From: Hoplostethus atlanticus
Lineage: Eukaryota; Chordata; Actinopteri; Trachichthyiformes; Trachichthyidae
Assembly: GCA_034670405.1 (NCBI GenBank)
Contig: JAXDDX010000023.1
Coordinates: 391,501-455,500, forward strand
Direction of reading: 5' to 3'
DNA length: 64,000 bases
The notes under the pieces were generated by a model. It saw only the letters and a list, made by a program, of their open reading frames with translations, was not told the origin of the DNA and did no database searches. Positions 11,199 to 26,090 of the stretch are shown here, piece after piece (position 1 is the first letter of the stretch; each line of letters starts with the position of its first letter). The translations under genes were made by a program, and so were the position numbers.

Positions 11199-12680
11199 GC
11201 CGGTATGTAGTCTGGCGTTAGCGGAGAGAAAAACCAGAGAAGCTCGGTCGGAGGAGAACATGAGTAAGACCTCCATGTTAAAACAGGAGAGTTATGGAGG
11301 TATGACTCTCGTCTTCAGGAATGTCTCGCTCGCTGGAGTGAAGAGCGCTATCAAAAGGGCCAATCTGTCGGCCTCAACAGAAACACTGTCAAGGGCCTTC
11401 GGTGTGTAAAGCAGACAGCCTCCTCCAAATGAGAGGCCACGTTTTAACTACAGCCCACTGAGACCGAGCTGTATAGTTTGCTTACTCTGCTGTTACCGTT
11501 ACTGCAGCCAGGAGAGATGCAGTATGGGTAGTAGAGGAAAATGCTAGTACTGCAAATACGCTCACAAATTACTAGTTTTATTAGTATCACACGTTTGACT
11601 TCAGCCTCTTCTGTAGAAAGTATTTCTGGATAGGTCCGGTGTGCATATGTGAGCATGGCAATGTTTAGCAGACCAGACAGAAGGGGGTCCGGGGCCAAGA
11701 GGAAAAACCATGTAACTGTGTGGCGAGAAACGAACACAGATGGAAAAAATGTCCGATAGCCAAGTTACACAAGACGGGGTGTGCGTGCGCTGTACCAGAT
11801 CAGAAAACGCAATAAAAATGACTCGATTTGGGAAGAGAGAGGAACATTTCCTCTCCACTGAAACATGAAGTTGAAGCTGTGGCTGGCCGACCGGGGGAGA
11901 CTGGAATTACAGACCGGAGGAGTTTATGGCTGGTGATTGGCCACTGCTGACTAAGGCTGCTCTATCCAGTCTGGCCACTAATTTTAGCCTTGCTGTAGTG
12001 AAATCACTGAGCAGAACGCATTAATACTTTAACCCTTTTCCTGCAGCATCTCTCGTAGCGTGTTTCAGCTGGCGTACTGTACTGAATAACACAATAACAA
12101 CTGACTATCTAACAGCAGTGGTGTGTGACACAGTAATAATCTGATCCAATAGAGCATGTTTCCATCAATACCACACAGAAATACGAAGCCTTCCTCTGCA
12201 ACTTGACTCTCCTACGAACAAGGATGCACTTTTATCACAACATGTTGAAACAAGTCTTTGAAAAGGCAAAAGTTTTCATACGGCCGGATCAAAATTACTT
12301 GTAAGAGGATTAAAAAAAAAAAGCCAACTCTGCACATTTTCCATATGATGCTCCATGTGTCTGTGATGCAGTTGTCCAACCAGATAAAAGAGACAACAAC
12401 TTGTTAAAGAAGCAGACATCAACTTTTTAGAAAGTCAAAAATAAAGTTGCATAAATGATTTTTCTACCAGCCAGATGATTGTAAGAGCAAAACACAAAGC
12501 CTCATGTTTCAACCTGACTGATCCTGCAGGTTCTCCAGATGTAGACCTCTGCTGCAGGTGTCCAAACATATAAAAGCATGAGTGCAGGGTGCCCGTTATA
12601 AACCTGATGGCTTTCCCAGCAGTGCACCGCCATGCTTGGGAGCTCTGTAACAGGACCCCCACCACCCCCTCGCCACCACC
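10761..12680. other. Non-coding stretch with poly-T and CA tracts
   Basis: It contains poly-T at 10934-10949 and (AC)n at 11166-11196. The rest is unique sequence in which I see no gene. Minus-strand words such as the acceptor-like ttcatgtttcag near 11860 are not followed by a convincing exon. Confidence 0.55.
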
Positions 12681-14438
<1,758 letters not shown>

Positions 14439-15135
14439 CAGGCCCGACTACTGGGGAGGAAAACCACTGTGGTTAATCTGGCAAAAACAAACGGAATATT
14501 CCAAAGCCAGAGAGGAAACAACACTAATATCAGATGCAGTATGGCAGGCGCAATAAATAGCGAAACTGTCAACTCAGGAGGCGGCAACATCGCGCCACGC
14601 AACCCCAAAAGGTACAAAGCACCGAGTTTAGAGTGACTGCGGGTACACATTCAGACGGCAGACCGATTTGACAAGGGCTTCAGAGTTTGATGTTTCCATT
14701 TCATGCCGTGGAGAAAAATCAGAGCGAGCGACTGATATCAAACTGACCACTACAAGGCGTGAGTCCCCCCTGCAGCGCTCAGCGTGAATGAGTCTGCTGG
14801 CACGCCATGACAGAGCGCCGTGTGAGAAACAGATTCATCGGCTTGGCTTAGCACCCTATTAAACACGCCACAGTCTTTTTAACACAACGTTTCACACACA
14901 CACGGCCTCCTCTGATGAAAGACCAAATTAAGGCCGTGCCATTATTTGGGTGAGCGAATTCATCTGGACATGGAAGTGGGGTTGGAGGAAAGCCCCGCTG
15001 AGATGGCTTTGAGGAGACAGTGAACCCTCCCAGTCCACGTTAAGTGTGAAATCTAAAAGGGCCGAGACCTCTGCCTGTTAACTCCAGATAGGAACACTTG
15101 GACCCTTGAGAAAAAAAAAAGTATAGTCCCTCTCT
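14439..15135. other. Unique non-coding stretch
   Basis: I see nothing beyond a short A run at 15110-15120. Confidence 0.5.
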
Positions 15136-15420
15136 GAGGTGCATGAAGCCGCTGAGAGTTAGCGGTGGTAAGCGGCGGGGCTCGGGGTCACGTCTGCCTG
15201 GGGAAGAAGCGTGGAGCAGAATGGAGTCGGCGGTGTGCATGATTAAGGTCAGCGGAGGAGGGACGGGGGTCTCCGGCGCCGCTAGGAACTACCGTGGTTT
15301 GGACAGCTTCACGCGAGTCGGTGACCCGGGGCCAGCCGGGAGGTTAGCGCGCCGGTGATGAGCCTCTCGCCTCGCTGTCTCAACGCTGTGGCTTCTCTTC
15401 GCGCTGCGCCACAAACAATA
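15136..15420. promoter_or_regulatory. CpG-rich block
   Basis: A compact GC-rich stretch with many CpGs (for example agcggcggggctcggggtcacg, split by AT-richer flanks). A plus-strand ATG in good context near 15221 (MESAVCMIK) runs into a GTCAGC donor-like word. This could be an internal CpG island or a first exon, but there is no supporting downstream exon. Confidence 0.22.
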
Positions 15421-15794
15421 GCCGTTACTGTCACCTCCAGCTTTTAACACGCAGGTAAATCCACAAACAAATGGTATGAGATGACAGACGACAGATGGGG
15501 TAGCTGCCCTACAGGAATATGTACAGACAAAAAAAAGAAGCAACTGGGAAAACAGAAACTGGTAGTAATAGTAACTGCACTAAGATACGCCGTCCCCTAG
15601 CCGACTCCCTTTGTTCACAACCTCACGTTGACCCCTCGGCGTGGGGCGGCAGCTGATTTCAGATCACTTTCTGGCTCCCGAAACAACCCCGAAAACCACA
15701 GAGGATGAATAATTCACAGACATACAACACTCCGAAACAACACGAGGGGGTTGGATCGTCCCTCAGCTTCACGAGGTGGGTCTTCACCGTGTAA

Positions 15795-15829
<35 letters not shown>

Positions 15830-17050
15830 CGTCAACCCGTGGTGAGGGGAAGGTTTTAGTCTTGATGGCGGGGGGGGGGATGGGATGGGTGGACTCATGA
15901 ATAAAATGGCCTTGAGGTGTTCACAGATGCTCCCTCCCTCCACCTCAAGGTATTCCTGTTGTTGTTTACCGTTCTCTGGATCAGACCAGGAGTCATCTCA
16001 GCTCATCTGACCGCCGAGCCCCCTCAGTACACCTAGAGAGTACAGCTGAATCTAGTTTCACTTGTTTTGGTGGCATATATTGTAAATCCTATGTGAATCA
16101 TTTATCGTAAACAGCCTGTTTTCGTGTTCAGGTGAACTGAGAAGGAAGTCACGTGATCAGATTGCAACACCTACTAGACAGGACAACGCTGACGGGGGGG
16201 CCGTGGACCGGAGAGCGCCACGTGCCGCCTAGTGCTGCTATAAGCTAATAGCTGTTACCGGGACCACACACGCACAACAGAGGCTTGTCAGGGGCCACGC
16301 CAAAACAATGGTGCTGCCATTCAGACCGGTTGACCTAGCTGACACGTTGGGCCCCCCTGTTTCAGCCCCTCTCAACACCCCGGGATTAAAAAAGAAGAGT
16401 GAATGTGAGTGTTTGCAGGACGGGGGCGGGGCGGTGGACATCCATCACCGATGCCCCGGTTCATACATGTCACTTTGAGACAGAGGAGAGCAGTAGCAGT
16501 CCATCCACACTGGGCATCCGATGGCTTTTGTTTCTCAAACCACCACAAAGCCTTGGAGATGATTTTATAATGTTTTATTCCCATAATGCATCAATTTGAA
16601 CAGGGTAGCTGTGTGTGCCTGCTACAGGTTAATGACATTTTGGTGGAATTGGTCGGTAAAATGGGAAGACACAATATAAAGTGCTATAACCAACCATAGA
16701 AATAACATATAGCACCTTACCTTTTATAGAAACCATGTAAAGGCTGCAGACAGAGGAACTGCCAGTAGTCCAAACAAAAAGCTTTGAACTTCAACATTTT
16801 TTGTCCGCCAGATTCAAAGTTTAGAAAATCAATAAAGATATCATCTCTAACGGTGTCCTCGGTAGAATAACGCTCGTTTCATTTGCATTCACAAGCACAA
16901 AGGCAGAGCTGGCACCTCACCAGCTCAGCTCAACGCTGTACGGCAGCCCACATGGTACACAGTCCCATCTCAGCACCTGCCCATCTGTATCTGGGCCACA
17001 TGGAGGGGGCTGACCCTGCACCCCTCTCCCCCTATTGTGGGTGTTGAGCT
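15421..17050. other. Non-coding stretch with one CA microsatellite
   Basis: (AC)n lies at 15796-15827 and a G run at about 15870-15878. No gene is supported. A minus-strand acceptor/donor pair around 16719-16741 would define a 23-nt exon but has no other support. Confidence 0.5.
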
Positions 17051-17253
17051 GTCTTGTCCGGGGGCCCTGCAGCCTCTAGTCAACTCCCTGTTATGTCCAG
17101 GTATCCTCAGAGTGCCTGGGTGGAGATGTCAGGCACCGGCTTCTCGTCCTGGTGGTATCGGGTGAGAGACAGGGAGAGAGAGACCGAGAGAGAGAGAGGA
17201 AGGGGGTGCAGGGACCTGATTCGTCCCTACACAACCCCCACAGATGCTGTCGT

Positions 17254-17430
17254 ATGCGGAGCCAGGCAGGCCTCCTCCTTCTTCTTCTCTTCCTCTGCTT
17301 CTCCAAACTCACTCTATCACAGGTCCAGGTCAGTAAACAGAACAGGAGGTCCCGGTCTCCATCATCGCTGCTCCTCAGAGCTGAGTTACAGCTGCTCCTA
17401 TTGTCTATCAGCCACAGTGACAAGGTCTGA
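17254..17430 (+). CDS. Small ORF or exon with signal-peptide-like start
   Basis: The 58-codon frame starts at ATG 17254. It begins with a charged N-region (MRSQAG), a Leu-rich hydrophobic core (LLLLLLFLCF) and a polar C-region (SKLTLS) before QVQV, which looks like a classic secretory signal with a possible cut before Gln. A CAG/GTCAGT donor-like site follows at about 17330, so this could be a signal-peptide exon rather than a complete peptide. The Leu codons derive from a pyrimidine tract (tcctccttcttcttctc) that also reads as a strong splice acceptor, so the signal-like look may be accidental. I do not recognise the protein. Confidence 0.2.
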   Translation: MRSQAGLLLLLLFLCFSKLTLSQVQVSKQNRRSRSPSSLLLRAELQLLLLSISHSDKV

Positions 17431-17724
17431 CTCTGCTGCGCCTCGCCGGGCCAACAAAGCACACAAAGGCCTCCCTCGGTGGCGGTATCAATTAGGCTTT
17501 ATCAGATGCTGCTCAGCCTCTGCCAGCCCGGGCTGCTCAGAGAGAGGCTAATCAGCAGCAGCACATGGTGCACAGAGGGGCGAAGCCGGCACCCGAGGGG
17601 GCTAGCCTCGCACACACACACACATATAACGCCTGGGCTGGTTGCCAGGGCAACCCCTAAACGCAGCAATAAAAAACACTGATGGACCCTTGATGTGACT
17701 CTCGCTGATTGGTTAAGAGACATA

Positions 17725-17748
17725 TAGAGAGAGAGAGAGAGAGAGAGA
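17725..17748. repeat. (GA)n microsatellite
   Basis: About 12 GA units. Confidence 0.93.
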
Positions 17749-19480
17749 TGAAGCAGAAGAGAGTGTCAAGATCATAAAGAGGAGAAACACCCTTCAGTAT
17801 GTGGACTGAATTTGGGTGCAGATGAATCAGCCTGAATGCAAACAAACTCTTCATATTACCATCTCTTTGATGAATTCACATCTTGCCTGGGTCCAGTGGA
17901 AAAGCACACACACTCCACAAGTCACTGTGCTGCTGATAATGCTAGAAAGATAAATGCATGGCTACACAACGCTTTAAATGGGTTGATGATGTTTAGAAGA
18001 GTGCAGGTCATCAATAGTGCATGATTACAAAACACAACAAGTCATATTGTTCATTATCGCATCACCTCTACATGGTTGGAACTGGAAAACAAAGCTCTCT
18101 ATATGTATTTTACTTACTAAAAGAAACATGTGAGTCAGTTTGACTGTAAAATAAAGCCTTTTAAATGTTGTCGTCACCACAGAGTGCCTCGGCGCTTTTC
18201 TGGGTTAATATCAGTGTTGGACGGACGTCGCTGCCCTATTCCACGATCCAGCACAGACTTGCTGTCACTGCCAATAACATCCTGGCAGAGACGCTTGCTT
18301 GCTGCCCATGTGGACCCGGAGGCTGGCCGTGGTAGCAGCACTGGCTCAACGTGCTGCATGAACCGATACAGCAGAGTATTTGTCCCGATGTGCATCTTTG
18401 AAGCGCATTTTGTCAAAAACAGTAAAGCGGACGGTATTGAACAGCTAACAGCTAACCGTCCCATCTTATATGGCTCAACCAGTAATTACAGGCTTCAAAT
18501 TTCCCCTCAGTCAATATTTGAATCACCTCCCTTTAGTGATGAATAGCTTCAGAGCGTGTTGGGAGTTGTGCAATACGGATGCACTGATCTAGCGAGTCAA
18601 TGCTGTAATATATAGACAAAAGAGTTATGAGACGCTTTTAACAACCCATGCACTGTCAATTAGCCGTAAAGGGAGGTGCAGTAAACTTTTATTTGTTCAG
18701 CGCTACATGAAGCAAGGTTATGCACTGGGCCACACATGTTCCTCCAGCCTTATTAAGAGCCCCCGTAAACACTTTCCTTTGTGTGGCTGACAGTCTGAGG
18801 GGGGGGCGTGTTATTGAGCAGACGGTGCAGCCAAATGGGACCCCATTCATCACGCGGCTCTCCGGGGTCTCCGAGGTCTGCCGTCTTAATACGTGCAGAG
18901 TGAGACGTCGTCCATGTCCTGATCACCTCTTTACCCGTTATACACCTCTACAGGGTTCACATGTGAAAAGATGAATAGTGGGTAGAGACAAAGAAGAGCC
19001 CACATCGAGGTCGTTCCGTTAATTGCTAAGGCTTCCTATTGTTTGACCCCCGTTAAGAGAAATCACGGATTCACTAGGAAACTGACGGAAAAGATTAGGG
19101 TAAAATTCCTTATTTTACACGTACAATACTTTATCCCAGACAAATCATGCTGACATGACAAGCTGAACTTTTATAACAGCTACCGGGGCTAATGGAGGAT
19201 CTGTGGGGAAATTGCTCTGCTGGCTGCACCAGGTGCAGTTCTTCACGCCCAGCTGTGGGCCGCGGCTAAATGAGCTGGAGGGAAGCTTTATGGTAATAAC
19301 TGCAGAATGCATTTGGCACCAGGGGACGGACGGGCCCTTTACTACGGCTGACTTTTGTTTTAATTCACAGGCCTTTAACTGGCTGGGGATCAGCACATCC
19401 CACTGGAGAGCTGGTACGACCTCCAGCAGCTCGGTGATTAACAGTCAAGACTGTGACTGTGCGACGACTGTTGAGGACAC
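17749..19480. other. Unique non-coding stretch, CNE-like near 19190-19400
   Basis: No gene is recognised; a 138-codon plus frame at 18130-18546 has no known domain. The block 19190-19400 (for example ggctaaatgagctggaggg and ggtaataactgcagaatgc) has the texture of conserved non-coding DNA. Confidence 0.35.
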
Positions 19481-19486
19481 CTCACA

Positions 19487-19546
19487 GTGTGGGTAGAGCA
19501 TCACACTAATACTGCCAAGGCTAGGGGTTCAAATCCCTGTGTAGGT
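19487..19546 (+). repeat. tRNA-Ile-like head of a SINE, or tRNA pseudogene
   Basis: The sequence has an A-box-like gggtagagcatc, then cactaatactgccaagg, which resembles the anticodon arm of a tRNA-Ile (AAT) gene. It ends with a good B box, ggttcaaatcc. The 5' half of the acceptor and D arms is degraded and the anticodon stem pairs poorly, so it is not a functional tRNA. A tRNA-derived SINE fragment is the likeliest reading. Confidence 0.6.
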
Positions 19547-21170
19547 CAATAGTTCAGCTTTCAATAGAAAATAGAGTTATGTTTCGCAGGTCATTTGTCA
19601 AAATAAATAGATTTACTGCAAATATTTTCATGAGACAAAACATCTTCAGCATCTTCACCTGAAACAGTATTTCTCTTGACGGATCAATAAAACCATCAAC
19701 GGAAATAAATCCATACTTTACATTACTTAACTAACTAACTAGCTTAATAAATACATTTTTAAAAAAGTACCACAGGAATGTAGCTTTAAAACAGGCCTAT
19801 AAGCCGTGATAAAAACATAATTCATGTCAACAAATCAACTACATTGGAATAAGTCAAATGTTACCAAACATGTATTCTGTAATATTCTATAGATTTGATC
19901 ATGGTTAAAATTGATACCTACATAACCTATGAATCAAAAGATAATGTTTTAACCAATCAGAACTATTGTCATAGTTAACATAAACCAAGTATGAAAAATG
20001 ACATCATATCCCATCTGGGACTCCTTCAATGTGTTTGAACACATCTAATAAGAACCACATTTGAGCTGTATGCAGTCAGAGTAGGAGGACTTGAGCCAAT
20101 AAAATGGGAGAATCGGATAAAAATAACATTTACAGCATAACTGCACTCTGTTCTGTAGAAATGTCTCTAGTTTTCATATCTATGGGGCAGTGATGAGGAT
20201 CCCACTGCTGCCACCCTACTCCAAAATTTGGACTCACCATATTGTCAGATGCTTTTTATATAAATATCCACCAAATACCAGATATGCTACAAATGGAAAC
20301 TTGAGCCATATGAGAATAACTAAACAATAAGAGAAGGAAAATGAAGCCAGTCAGCAGCAATTTATTGAAAGCCGTCGAGCCGCTGGATCGGTCGTTAGGA
20401 TGTTGCTGGTGAGCGATTTGAAAGATTTCCCCCAGAGACCACTACCGAGGAGAAGTCAATACAACACAGCAGCTTCTTTTAAGGAAAAAAAGCAAAAGAC
20501 AGAGAGATTGATTAAACAATTTTCTATTCACAAGTCACAATGGATTTTTTTTTTTTTCTTTTATCAAGAAAAATAATAACCATCTGCATCTAACGTTCAG
20601 GCAGTTTTTAATGTAATGTGATCCAGGGAAAGAAAATAAGCTGAGAAGAGAGAGAAAGTCTGCAGATCACCGACATGACAAAGAAAGCCCACATGAGACA
20701 CTTTTTCCCAACACACACTACCCTGGTGGGGAATCTGACAGCAGGGTTCACGTACGGCGCAACTAACTCACGTACATGTAAGTCCCGTTTGGAAAATCTG
20801 TTTCATTACCATTACCAGCAGGAAATGACTATTTAAAAATACGCTGGTTTGTGTTTCACAGAGAAAAACCAGCTGAGGCAACAAACCCTCAGCCAGCCGC
20901 CGCGGCGTTCTGCTGATTCAGGCGGCAGAACAGATCCCATTAGCTTGTTTATCCTCATGGTAATTCACCATTCCACCATGTGACCTACATTTCCTCAACA
21001 GATTTAAGTCTCGGCCGGGCACCTAAAAACACCGACGAACACTGATGACTCTATCGTTGAGTTCACAGGGTGTCGGGAAATGTGCACGTTGTGATTCAGA
21101 CTCAGAGGAGCCTTTTGTTCATAGACTTCAGAGACCGACGGGCATGAATGAGAAACAGTGGAGGTGATGC
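19547..21170. other. AT-richer non-coding stretch
   Basis: No gene is supported. A short poly-T run lies near 20548-20558. The rest is unique. Acceptor-like words on the minus strand at about 20645-20670 are not paired with a donor. Confidence 0.5.
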
Positions 21171-21650
21171 AAGACGCATTGGCGCCCTTATCTGAGGGCA
21201 CCGCCTTGCCCTGACCTGCCCTCGGAGTCCATTAACGGCCTTCAACTCCTGCATCAAACGGCGTTTCCTGTCAAAGAGGCGTGTGCTCACTTCTCACCCA
21301 CTGCGCCTGGACACTGTTAATTCCCCACTAAGAATTACACCCTCTCCCAGCGGAGACAGGAACGGGTGATAAACGGGGCAAGCCCTGACGTTATCATCAC
21401 CTCCACAGTCCAGGAAACCAATAAAGATGCCCGCTCGGGCCCCCCGACAGCCCCCGTGAGCTTGCCGTCACCCGGGGGACTGCTGCCTGTGTAATTGCAG
21501 CTATTGTGGGGCCGTGAAGAGCCAGCTGAGGCCCAGGATGGAGTGATGGGTGGGAAGGGGGAGGAGGTCCTGTACTGTATGTCCCGGCTCAGCTCACACT
21601 GACTGATGGCTACCTGCATTAGCCTTTCGCCAAGCTCAGTCATCAGAGCA
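21171..21650. other. CNE-like block
   Basis: About 450 bp of unbroken, non-repetitive, moderately GC-rich sequence with words such as gtccattaacggccttcaac and cctgtgtaattgcagctattg. It resembles an intronic conserved element. This is inference from texture only. Confidence 0.27.
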
Positions 21651-21959
21651 TCAAGACTCAGGAGAGAAGCTCTAGGTTACACTCCTATCCTAACAGCTGT
21701 CCTTCAGTCGGTCTTGACACTCTAGGACAAGGAGTACCATCCCAAGCATTTCATGCTTAGCCAAATTCAGTGTCAACCCAAATAAGTACAAAATGGTATT
21801 ATGGCACAGTCAAAATGACCTCCAGATTTCACAAAATGATCGTTTCTTTTACTTTTAAGTAAAGGTGATGTAACCCGAAGTAACGCGCCCTGAGAATGGC
21901 AATGGCTGAGAATAGCTGATAGCATTTCTAAACGTACGACAGAACTGAATAGACGTGGA

Positions 21960-22170
21960 TCATTTTGTGTTTAATGAATGTCAGCTTGTTAGCTAGCTGA
22001 CCATAACATCTGGTCAGCTAACCATCTTGTCTTGTCTGATTAGCACAGTAGCTACTGAATCCCAGTAGAGGCTAGCGTTAGCAGTGGCTAGTAGTTGCAT
22101 TTTAACATTGACATTATTAGCCTGCTGGCTAGTTAGCTAGCTAACAGTCTGTTCAGGTTAACTGAGCTGA
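21960..22170. repeat. TTAGC/GCTAG-rich segment with small hairpin
   Basis: Clustered gttagctagc-type words of a kind often seen in fish non-coding DNA. At 21994-22020 tagctgacca and tggtcagcta form a 10-bp perfect stem around a 7-nt loop. Confidence 0.5.
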
Positions 22171-22618
22171 CTCTTCTCAAGCTACAACTCAGAGTGTTTT
22201 GGAGTAGAGACTAGAGCTGAAGACGAGACAGTTTACCGAGTCAACATTTAGAAACAAATCTACCTGATCACACTATTCACTTCTACTTCTACCATTACTG
22301 AACTGACCCACGCCACAGCAATCTCTTTCCAGGTATATATTTTGCCATCATTTGTGCACGGCCAGTTCTTCCACTGGACTTTCATGTTGGCCCCAGCTGT
22401 GGTTGCTAGGAGATGTGTGATGCAACCGCCAAGCCTCTCTTCAACATCAGAGCGTTTCCTGCGTTTGGATGTATGAATGAAAAGATTTGTTTCATTCAAA
22501 TTAATCTTCTGATGAAATGACGTCTTCACCGTTATCGCAAGTCTTCAGCGGCACATTTGTTTTGCCAGAGAGATGAATCAACTCTATTAAAAGTCTACAA
22601 AAACAAGTGGAGAAATAC

Positions 22619-22805
22619 TGTGTGTGTGTGTGTGTGTGTGTTTGGAGGGTGTGTGTGTCAAACCCCACCAAGCTCCCAATTCTTTTAGCTTTAACATTGC
22701 TCACGCACAGCCGGCTCCTCAGAGATCCATTTGAGCAAAACATATTTTCTGGAGAGATTCTGTCTGTCTCACAATGAAATAATATTTAGATATAGTTCAC
22801 TGAGC

Positions 22806-22875
<70 letters not shown>
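22619..22875. repeat. Two (GT)n microsatellites
   Basis: A short (TG)n lies at 22619-22641 and a long, perfect (GT)n of about 33 units at 22809-22875. Confidence 0.95.
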
Positions 22876-22876
<1 letters not shown>

Positions 22877-24805
22877 CTGGAAATAGATGACATCAAAGCT
22901 CACAGAGAAAAAGCCTCCATCCCAGACCACTCTGCCCATCTCATCTCCTTCTCTGTTTGCCCACCAACACAAAATAATACACAACACATACAGAACACCA
23001 TGTCATCAACTACAGGTATTACATGAGATTAGATATTACAGATACATGAGGTATTACAGAACAGAAAAGGTGCCTCTTTTGTCATGATGGAGACTCAATT
23101 TAGCCCTGAGATCATCTTGTCATCAGGAGGTAGACCAAAGCAAACTTACCTGCTCACATTGTTAATCTGTGAGACGGTTCAAAGCCCGGCGGTGTCAGAG
23201 AGTCAGAGAGGGTTTCCAGCTCTCCCAGATGCTCTTTATCTCTGCCGTCCACTGAAGCCTCCCGGTCATATGGACACGAGTTTCATCTACCCAGATGAGC
23301 ACATTAGCAAAGCCTTAGAGCTGTGCTCCCTCTAGTGGATTCCTGCCCTCAAGACTAACAGAGGCACTTCAGCAGAGGTGTGGTCACAGCTGTCAGGCTT
23401 CATATGAGGCCTACATGAGAAATATCAACGATAATGATTGTTCTTACAATGTTGTTTTTGGACGTTTATCATCATGAAATCGCTGACGAGACTCATGAGG
23501 CTTTACATTATTCTGTTTTGGTCACAACTCTCCAAACCCCCAAACCATCTTGTTGTGACCGTGGCAACAATTTCCAAACGCTATAAGCGAACACACACAA
23601 AAGGTAAGTGGGGCGTCGTCTCCTCGGGTTGCACACAGATTATTACATTGCAGCGTGGGTTGCGCCGTCAGCAACAAGAGGCGTCTGGAAACAAACCAAA
23701 AAGTGTCGCTTGCAGCTGAGGTAGCCGAATATCATATTTTCCTGTGTTGTCGTTCCCCTCGGCAGGTGGAGCGGGATACGGCCCGATCCTCCGCTTTGAA
23801 GTGCTTTTGAGTGGCAAGTGAATTAGGCAACACCACCAACAAGATGAAAGGTAAAGCAAAATGTCAGCGGGGCCACGCTGTTCAAGCTCTCGTCTGTTGA
23901 CTGCTGCCGGACCCAGCGCTGCCTTTTCAAGAGGACGTGCTTCAAAACAAATAGAAAAATATCACACCTTGCCATTTCTGTCCGGGGCTGCAAGCGCGGA
24001 GGTCGATGGTGTAGAAAGTGTGAAAGGTGAAACTAAACAGAGCAGGGCAGGGTTAATCACATTAAGACCCGGGCAAAAAGGAAAGAGTGGCGTATTTGTG
24101 TAGCCTGGATTCCTTTGAACTGCTGTAATTGGAGGGACTTGAGGAGGTACGCAGGGTACCGAGGGCGCCATCTATCTCCATCACGTTGGTGTATTATCAA
24201 TCATGTCTATGAGTGCCATCACCGTGGGACTGAGGCCAGTGGAAAGTGCAGCGCTAGTTGGCTGCGTGGTGTACTTTCTCTGTGATGCCCTGAGTCAGTC
24301 AAGGCGGCACACAGGAAACAGCCGAGGCCTTCCCAACCAGACAGAGCAAGAAAAATCACATTATTTCACACGTGGACCAAAAACTCGTACTGCTTAAAGA
24401 TTAGTACTCGAAAAAATAATCAGAAATTTGGGTATGCTTGATCCAAATACCTTCCAAATGTCAATCTATTTTTCTCATTTTTAAATATGCTTTCTAAACA
24501 GAATATACTGCTAATTTGATGTTAGTAGATGTTTTCCATGTACCCATCCTTCTAGAAGAAGAAGTATGCACAGCGTGTTGCAGTTAGTACACTGCATGTA
24601 CTGTTTCCTAAGTACTCGGCAGCAGCACGGCAGCACTTTTCTACATTCCTCCACATCATCCAGGGATCTGAGGGTTTTATGGGACCCAAGCTCCCGTGCC
24701 AAAAGAGAACAGAGGTGTGATTCTCATTTTTTATGCTGACAAAATCAATTCATTCCTGCAAGATCTTTTGAAAGCGATAATAGAAGTCGAATCCGATGTA
24801 ATCTC
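22876..24805. other. Unique non-coding stretch
   Basis: No firm gene. A consensus CAG/GTAAGT donor exists on the minus strand at about 23150, preceded by an open frame (LETLSDSLTPPGFEP) that hits a stop just before the donor, so no coding exon is called. A plus-strand AAG/GTAAGT at about 23604 lacks an acceptor. Confidence 0.4.
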
Positions 24806-24917
24806 CACGGCGTCCTGGTGGCTCAGCAGGCAAAGCACTTGCAACAGCCAAACATTGTGGCTTCGGATCATCCCACCTCGCCTCGGTTATTCCTGTGACT
24901 CTCCAATGCACGGCGTC
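24806..24917 (+). mobile_element. tRNA-derived SINE head with 9-bp target duplication
   Basis: The body (24815-24908) begins ctggtggctcagcaggcaaagc, an A-box region, and carries a B-box-like tggcttcggatcatccc. It is flanked by the direct repeat cacggcgtc (24806-24814 and 24909-24917), which I read as the target-site duplication of a retroposed copy. At about 94 bp it is only the tRNA-like promoter plus a short tail, so it may be a truncated or minimal SINE. Confidence 0.65.
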
Positions 24918-26090
24918 TAATAAGAACATTTATAAGGTTTATCTACACAGACACCATCACTCCCAGAGACAATGTTGTGCAGTCAGGTTTGCCACACCCT
25001 TTGGAGGTTGCTACGCCATCAGACGATGATACAAGTTGAGTTACAAAACACTGGGGATGTGAAACATAGTGGGAGGTACCAAGTTCCACATTACAGCACT
25101 GCATTACAGCACTGCTGGCAGCCGAGCGCCGAGCCAGCAGCACAGCCATGCCCATTTCATTAAGCGTAATGTAAAGCATGCCGCACAGGGATGGGGATCA
25201 ATGGGTTCCTACAGGAGAGCAGAGTGATGATGCTTTCTAACGCTGCCTGACAGAGGAAGCAGACAGCTTGGACTGCAGCAAACAATAACACCCATCACAT
25301 TAACCCCTTCATGCAAACAGAGCTGCAATGCCGGGGCGTGACAGCAGCGACGCAGCCCATGAGATGTGTCCTGTCTGGGCTAGCCGTCTGAATTCGCCCC
25401 CATGCAGATCGAGGGGAAGCCAAGGCTGCATGACCGTCAGACGCTGCAATTATATCAAGTCAACACAAACACAGGTGGCAGGAGAGCAAACGGAAAAGCC
25501 TGACGTATTTATGGCTTGTTCACACACACACACGATGACACCGTTTATACGAGGTTACTCTCAATGAGCTGGAGTGGCTCTAGTTTTATGGACCATCTGA
25601 CAAATCCCATCTGTAATTACCACTGCCAGTTAAAACAGCCTTGTGTGCAGTGATGCTTTTATATCCTCGTGGCCAACAATGGCATCTCTATTGCATACTA
25701 AATACACAGAGGCTCTTCTAAAATCTCCCGTAACCTGTCCAGACCTGTATCTCCACTGTGTCCGCAGTATACAAACAACACTGAAGATAGATGAACATTT
25801 AGTTGATGATTGACTCCCTTCCTGGACAGAGGTTAGAGTCACGCACAGTCAGTCACCTTTCAAGATGTAAACCACTGTCACAGGCACGGTGCACTGTCCA
25901 ACCCAAGTGAGCAATACATTAAACTTTAACCGTTACGGCTCCTTCAATATTTTAGAGGTCCATTCATTATGGACGTGTGGGCGGGCGTCTCCGGTTACAA
26001 TGCAACAGCACCGGGAAACAGTGATGACAGCCAAAAGGTTTACGCGGTGTGAAAAAGTCTGCGAAAGAGTTTTCAAATGAAGTCAAATCA
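24918..26090. other. Unique non-coding stretch
   Basis: Nothing is recognisable except a short (AC)n near 25519-25533. Confidence 0.5.

Noticed and set aside
16719-16741. A 23-nt minus-strand exon between good acceptor and donor words
   Set aside because: Not a multiple of three, unrecognisable, and single short AG...GT pairs are frequent by chance. No phase partner.
23143-23290. Minus-strand exon with CAG/GTAAGT donor and frame LETLSDSLTPPGFEP
   Set aside because: The attractive frame stops before the donor, and the remaining frame is open only over 17 nt.
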